This document shows, one piece after another, positions 13,707 through 14,982 of a stretch of DNA of 14,982 nt (within the stretch, counting starts at the first letter, position 1; each line of letters opens with the position of its first letter). The notes under the pieces were generated by a model, which was not told where the DNA came from, searched no databases, and saw only the letters and a program-made list of their open reading frames with translations. Where the stretch lies: the NCBI GenBank assembly GCA_023428365.1, contig JAEYYQ010000121.1, positions 1 to 14,982 of the forward strand, in the 5' to 3' direction. The stretch is from Pseudomonadota bacterium. Its GTDB lineage: Bacteria; Pseudomonadota; Alphaproteobacteria; Rhizobiales; Hyphomicrobiaceae. The position numbers and the translations under genes are program-made.

Positions 13707-14174
13707 TCATTTACTCAATGACGTAAGATATGCGACGACGTCTTCAAGCTGCTGCGCATTCAGCACCGGCTTGTCACGATATCGCTCTGCCACCCGCGTG
13801 AGATCCTTCACGCGATAAAAAGGCGGCATCAGTGTCTTCGGGTTCAGCAGGCTCTGATCAACGAGGCGCAGGCGAATTTGTCCCGTGTTCAACCGAGTGC
13901 CGACGCCCGTCAAATCCGACCCGAGTTCACCCATGAAGCGTTCCGACGGCTCCGGTACCTTGTGACAGATCAGACAATTGCCGGTGGTGCGATCCAAAAC
14001 CAGCGACCTTCCGCGCGCCGCATCTCCGGTCAAGCCACCGATCGGCTCGGGTATGGTGTCGCCGACGACGCGATAGGGCACCAGTGCATCGTCGGCCTGC
14101 ACGCTTATCGACAGCGTCGCCATTGCGGTGGCGACGCTGAGTGCTGTCATCAAAGCCCGTCGCTTCTGCTTCAC
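13707..14174 (-). CDS. soxX: SoxX-type monohaem cytochrome c
   Basis: A periplasmic cytochrome of 155 residues. The signal peptide is at 1-27 (KQKRRALMTALSVATAMA... cut after about VQA). A single haem site CLICH (C67, C70, H71) is followed by GELGSDLTGVGTRLNTGQIRLRLVD and LNPKTLMPPFYR, with M116 the likely distal ligand. This order is characteristic of SoxX. It forms the SoxAX complex with the product of soxA three genes on. The GTG start overlaps the stop of the molybdenum hydroxylase gene as GTGA, so the two are co-translated; no ATG near the signal start competes. Confidence 0.9.
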   Translation of the reverse strand: MKQKRRALMTALSVATAMATLSISVQADDALVPYRVVGDTIPEPIGGLTGDAARGRSLVLDRTTGNCLICHKVPEPSERFMGELGSDLTGVGTRLNTGQIRLRLVDQSLLNPKTLMPPFYRVKDLTRVAERYRDKPVLNAQQLEDVVAYLTSLSK

Positions 14175-14982
14175 GCCCTAAGCTTGACGTCGGCGATCGG
14201 GAGTGAGCGAACCGGCTTGCCAGTTGCCGCGAAGATTGCGTTGAGCACGGCCGGTGCGGCGACGCAGATCGTCGGCGCGCCGACGCCGCCCCAGAAGCCG
14301 CCGGACGGGACAAGTACCGTCTCGATTTTCGGAAACTCCTCCATCATCATCGACGGATAAGTGTGGAAGTTATCCTCGACCACGCGCCCGTTTTCGAACG
14401 TGATCTTCTGGTGCAGTGTGCCGCCTAGGCCGTAAGCTACCGAGCCTTCGACCTGCGCGACCACCTGGTCCGGATTGACGACATGTCCGGAGTCCGTACC
14501 CATCACCAGCCGGTGAATCTTCAGCTCTCCCCGTTCGGAAACGGATACCTCCGCTGCGGCTGCAACGTAGCTGCCGTAGCCCATGTGCTGGGCGATGCCG
14601 CGGAACTGTCCTTCCGGTGGCTTCGTGGTCTCCCAACCGATCTTCTCAGCGACTGCGTTCAACACGCCGAGATGTTTCGGATGACTGGCCATCATCGCAC
14701 GCCGGAACGCAAGGGGATCCTTGCCGACCGCCTTGGCGACTTCATCCATGAAGCATTCGAGAAATACGGCGTTCTGGTTATTGTTGACGCCGCGCCAGAA
14801 ACCCATCGGGATATGCGAATTCCGCATCGCGTGCTCGATCAGCAGATTCGGGATGGTATAGCCGAACTGCCCCTCGGGTCCGCTTGGATTGAGCCCCTGG
14901 AACGCGATGGGGTCCATGCCGCCGGGACCGACCCGCTGCGGGAATGCAGAGGCCAGGATCGACGGTGCCGCGATCCGCATCT
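14171..14982 (-). CDS. Molybdopterin-binding large subunit, xanthine dehydrogenase/IorB type (C-terminal part)
   Basis: The last 270 residues of a molybdenum hydroxylase large subunit; the frame is open to the window edge and its start lies outside. The sequence follows the isoquinoline 1-oxidoreductase beta (IorB) pattern: IPMGFWRGVNNNQNAVFLECFMDEVA, VVNPDQVVAQVEGSVAYGLGGTLH, NFHTYPSMMMEEFPKIE, and AAPAVLNAIFAATGKPVRSLP near the end. In this superfamily the active-site glutamate lies in GVGE. Here the matching place reads GGVGAPT, so Ala replaces Glu; I checked the codon (GCG). The enzyme may be altered in mechanism or inactive as a hydroxylase. Its stop overlaps the soxX start, so it belongs to the same transcript as the Sox-like genes. 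A small 2Fe-2S subunit would be expected upstream, outside the window. Confidence 0.88.
   Translation of the reverse strand, partial: MRIAAPSILASAFPQRVGPGGMDPIAFQGLNPSGPEGQFGYTIPNLLIEHAMRNSHIPMGFWRGVNNNQNAVFLECFMDEVAKAVGKDPLAFRRAMMASHPKHLGVLNAVAEKIGWETTKPPEGQFRGIAQHMGYGSYVAAAAEVSVSERGELKIHRLVMGTDSGHVVNPDQVVAQVEGSVAYGLGGTLHQKITFENGRVVEDNFHTYPSMMMEEFPKIETVLVPSGGFWGGVGAPTICVAAPAVLNAIFAATGKPVRSLPIADVKLRA

Noticed and set aside
1..14982. Search for CRISPR, tRNA, rRNA, transposase or phage attachment features
   Set aside because: None seen by eye on either strand. The intergenic gaps are short except 2488-2968, which holds no such structure.

Overview
The window looks like chromosomal DNA of a GC-rich alphaproteobacterium, most likely in or near the Bradyrhizobium/Rhodopseudomonas/Afipia group (Nitrobacteraceae). 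This is inferred from codon use, tight ATGA/GTGA gene overlaps and the gene families present; there is no rRNA or other marker to fix it. I see no insertion sequence, tRNA, rRNA or CRISPR array.

Layout. (1) 1-226, minus: start of a VOC/glyoxalase-fold protein that runs off the left edge. (2) 372-2487, minus: a small XRE-type regulator followed by a SulP anion transporter with a STAS domain. Inverted repeats upstream of the regulator look like its operator. (3) 2488-2968: a 480-base intergenic stretch with a very AT-rich core and the probable promoter of the next operon. (4) 2969-10426, plus: seven tightly coupled genes, read here as a self-contained glucosylglycerol operon. GpsA makes glycerol 3-phosphate, GgpS (GT20) joins it to glucose, a HAD phosphatase removes the phosphate, and an ABC importer (binding protein, two permeases, ATPase) takes up or recovers the solute. 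A GC-rich hairpin follows. (5) 10466-12090: azlCD (branched-chain amino acid export type, minus) divergent from a CGNR zinc-finger protein (plus). The short gap between them holds two opposed promoter-like sequences, each placing its start point at the ATG, with a 16-base palindrome between. (6) 12115-14982, minus: molybdenum hydroxylase large subunit (partial), soxX, soxY-like, soxZ and soxA, closely packed.

The two most interesting parts are the glucosylglycerol operon and the Sox-like cluster. The first puts precursor supply, synthesis, dephosphorylation and uptake in one transcript, and its synthase resembles the cyanobacterial GgpS more than OtsA. In the second, the SoxY-like carrier ends in an AACIDGG arm instead of the GGCGG arm of true SoxY. 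It is co-transcribed with an isoquinoline-oxidoreductase-type molybdenum hydroxylase whose expected catalytic Glu (GVGE) is Ala (GVGA). Together these suggest a Sox-derived carrier system that may not act on thiosulfate. No soxB or soxCD is visible in the window.
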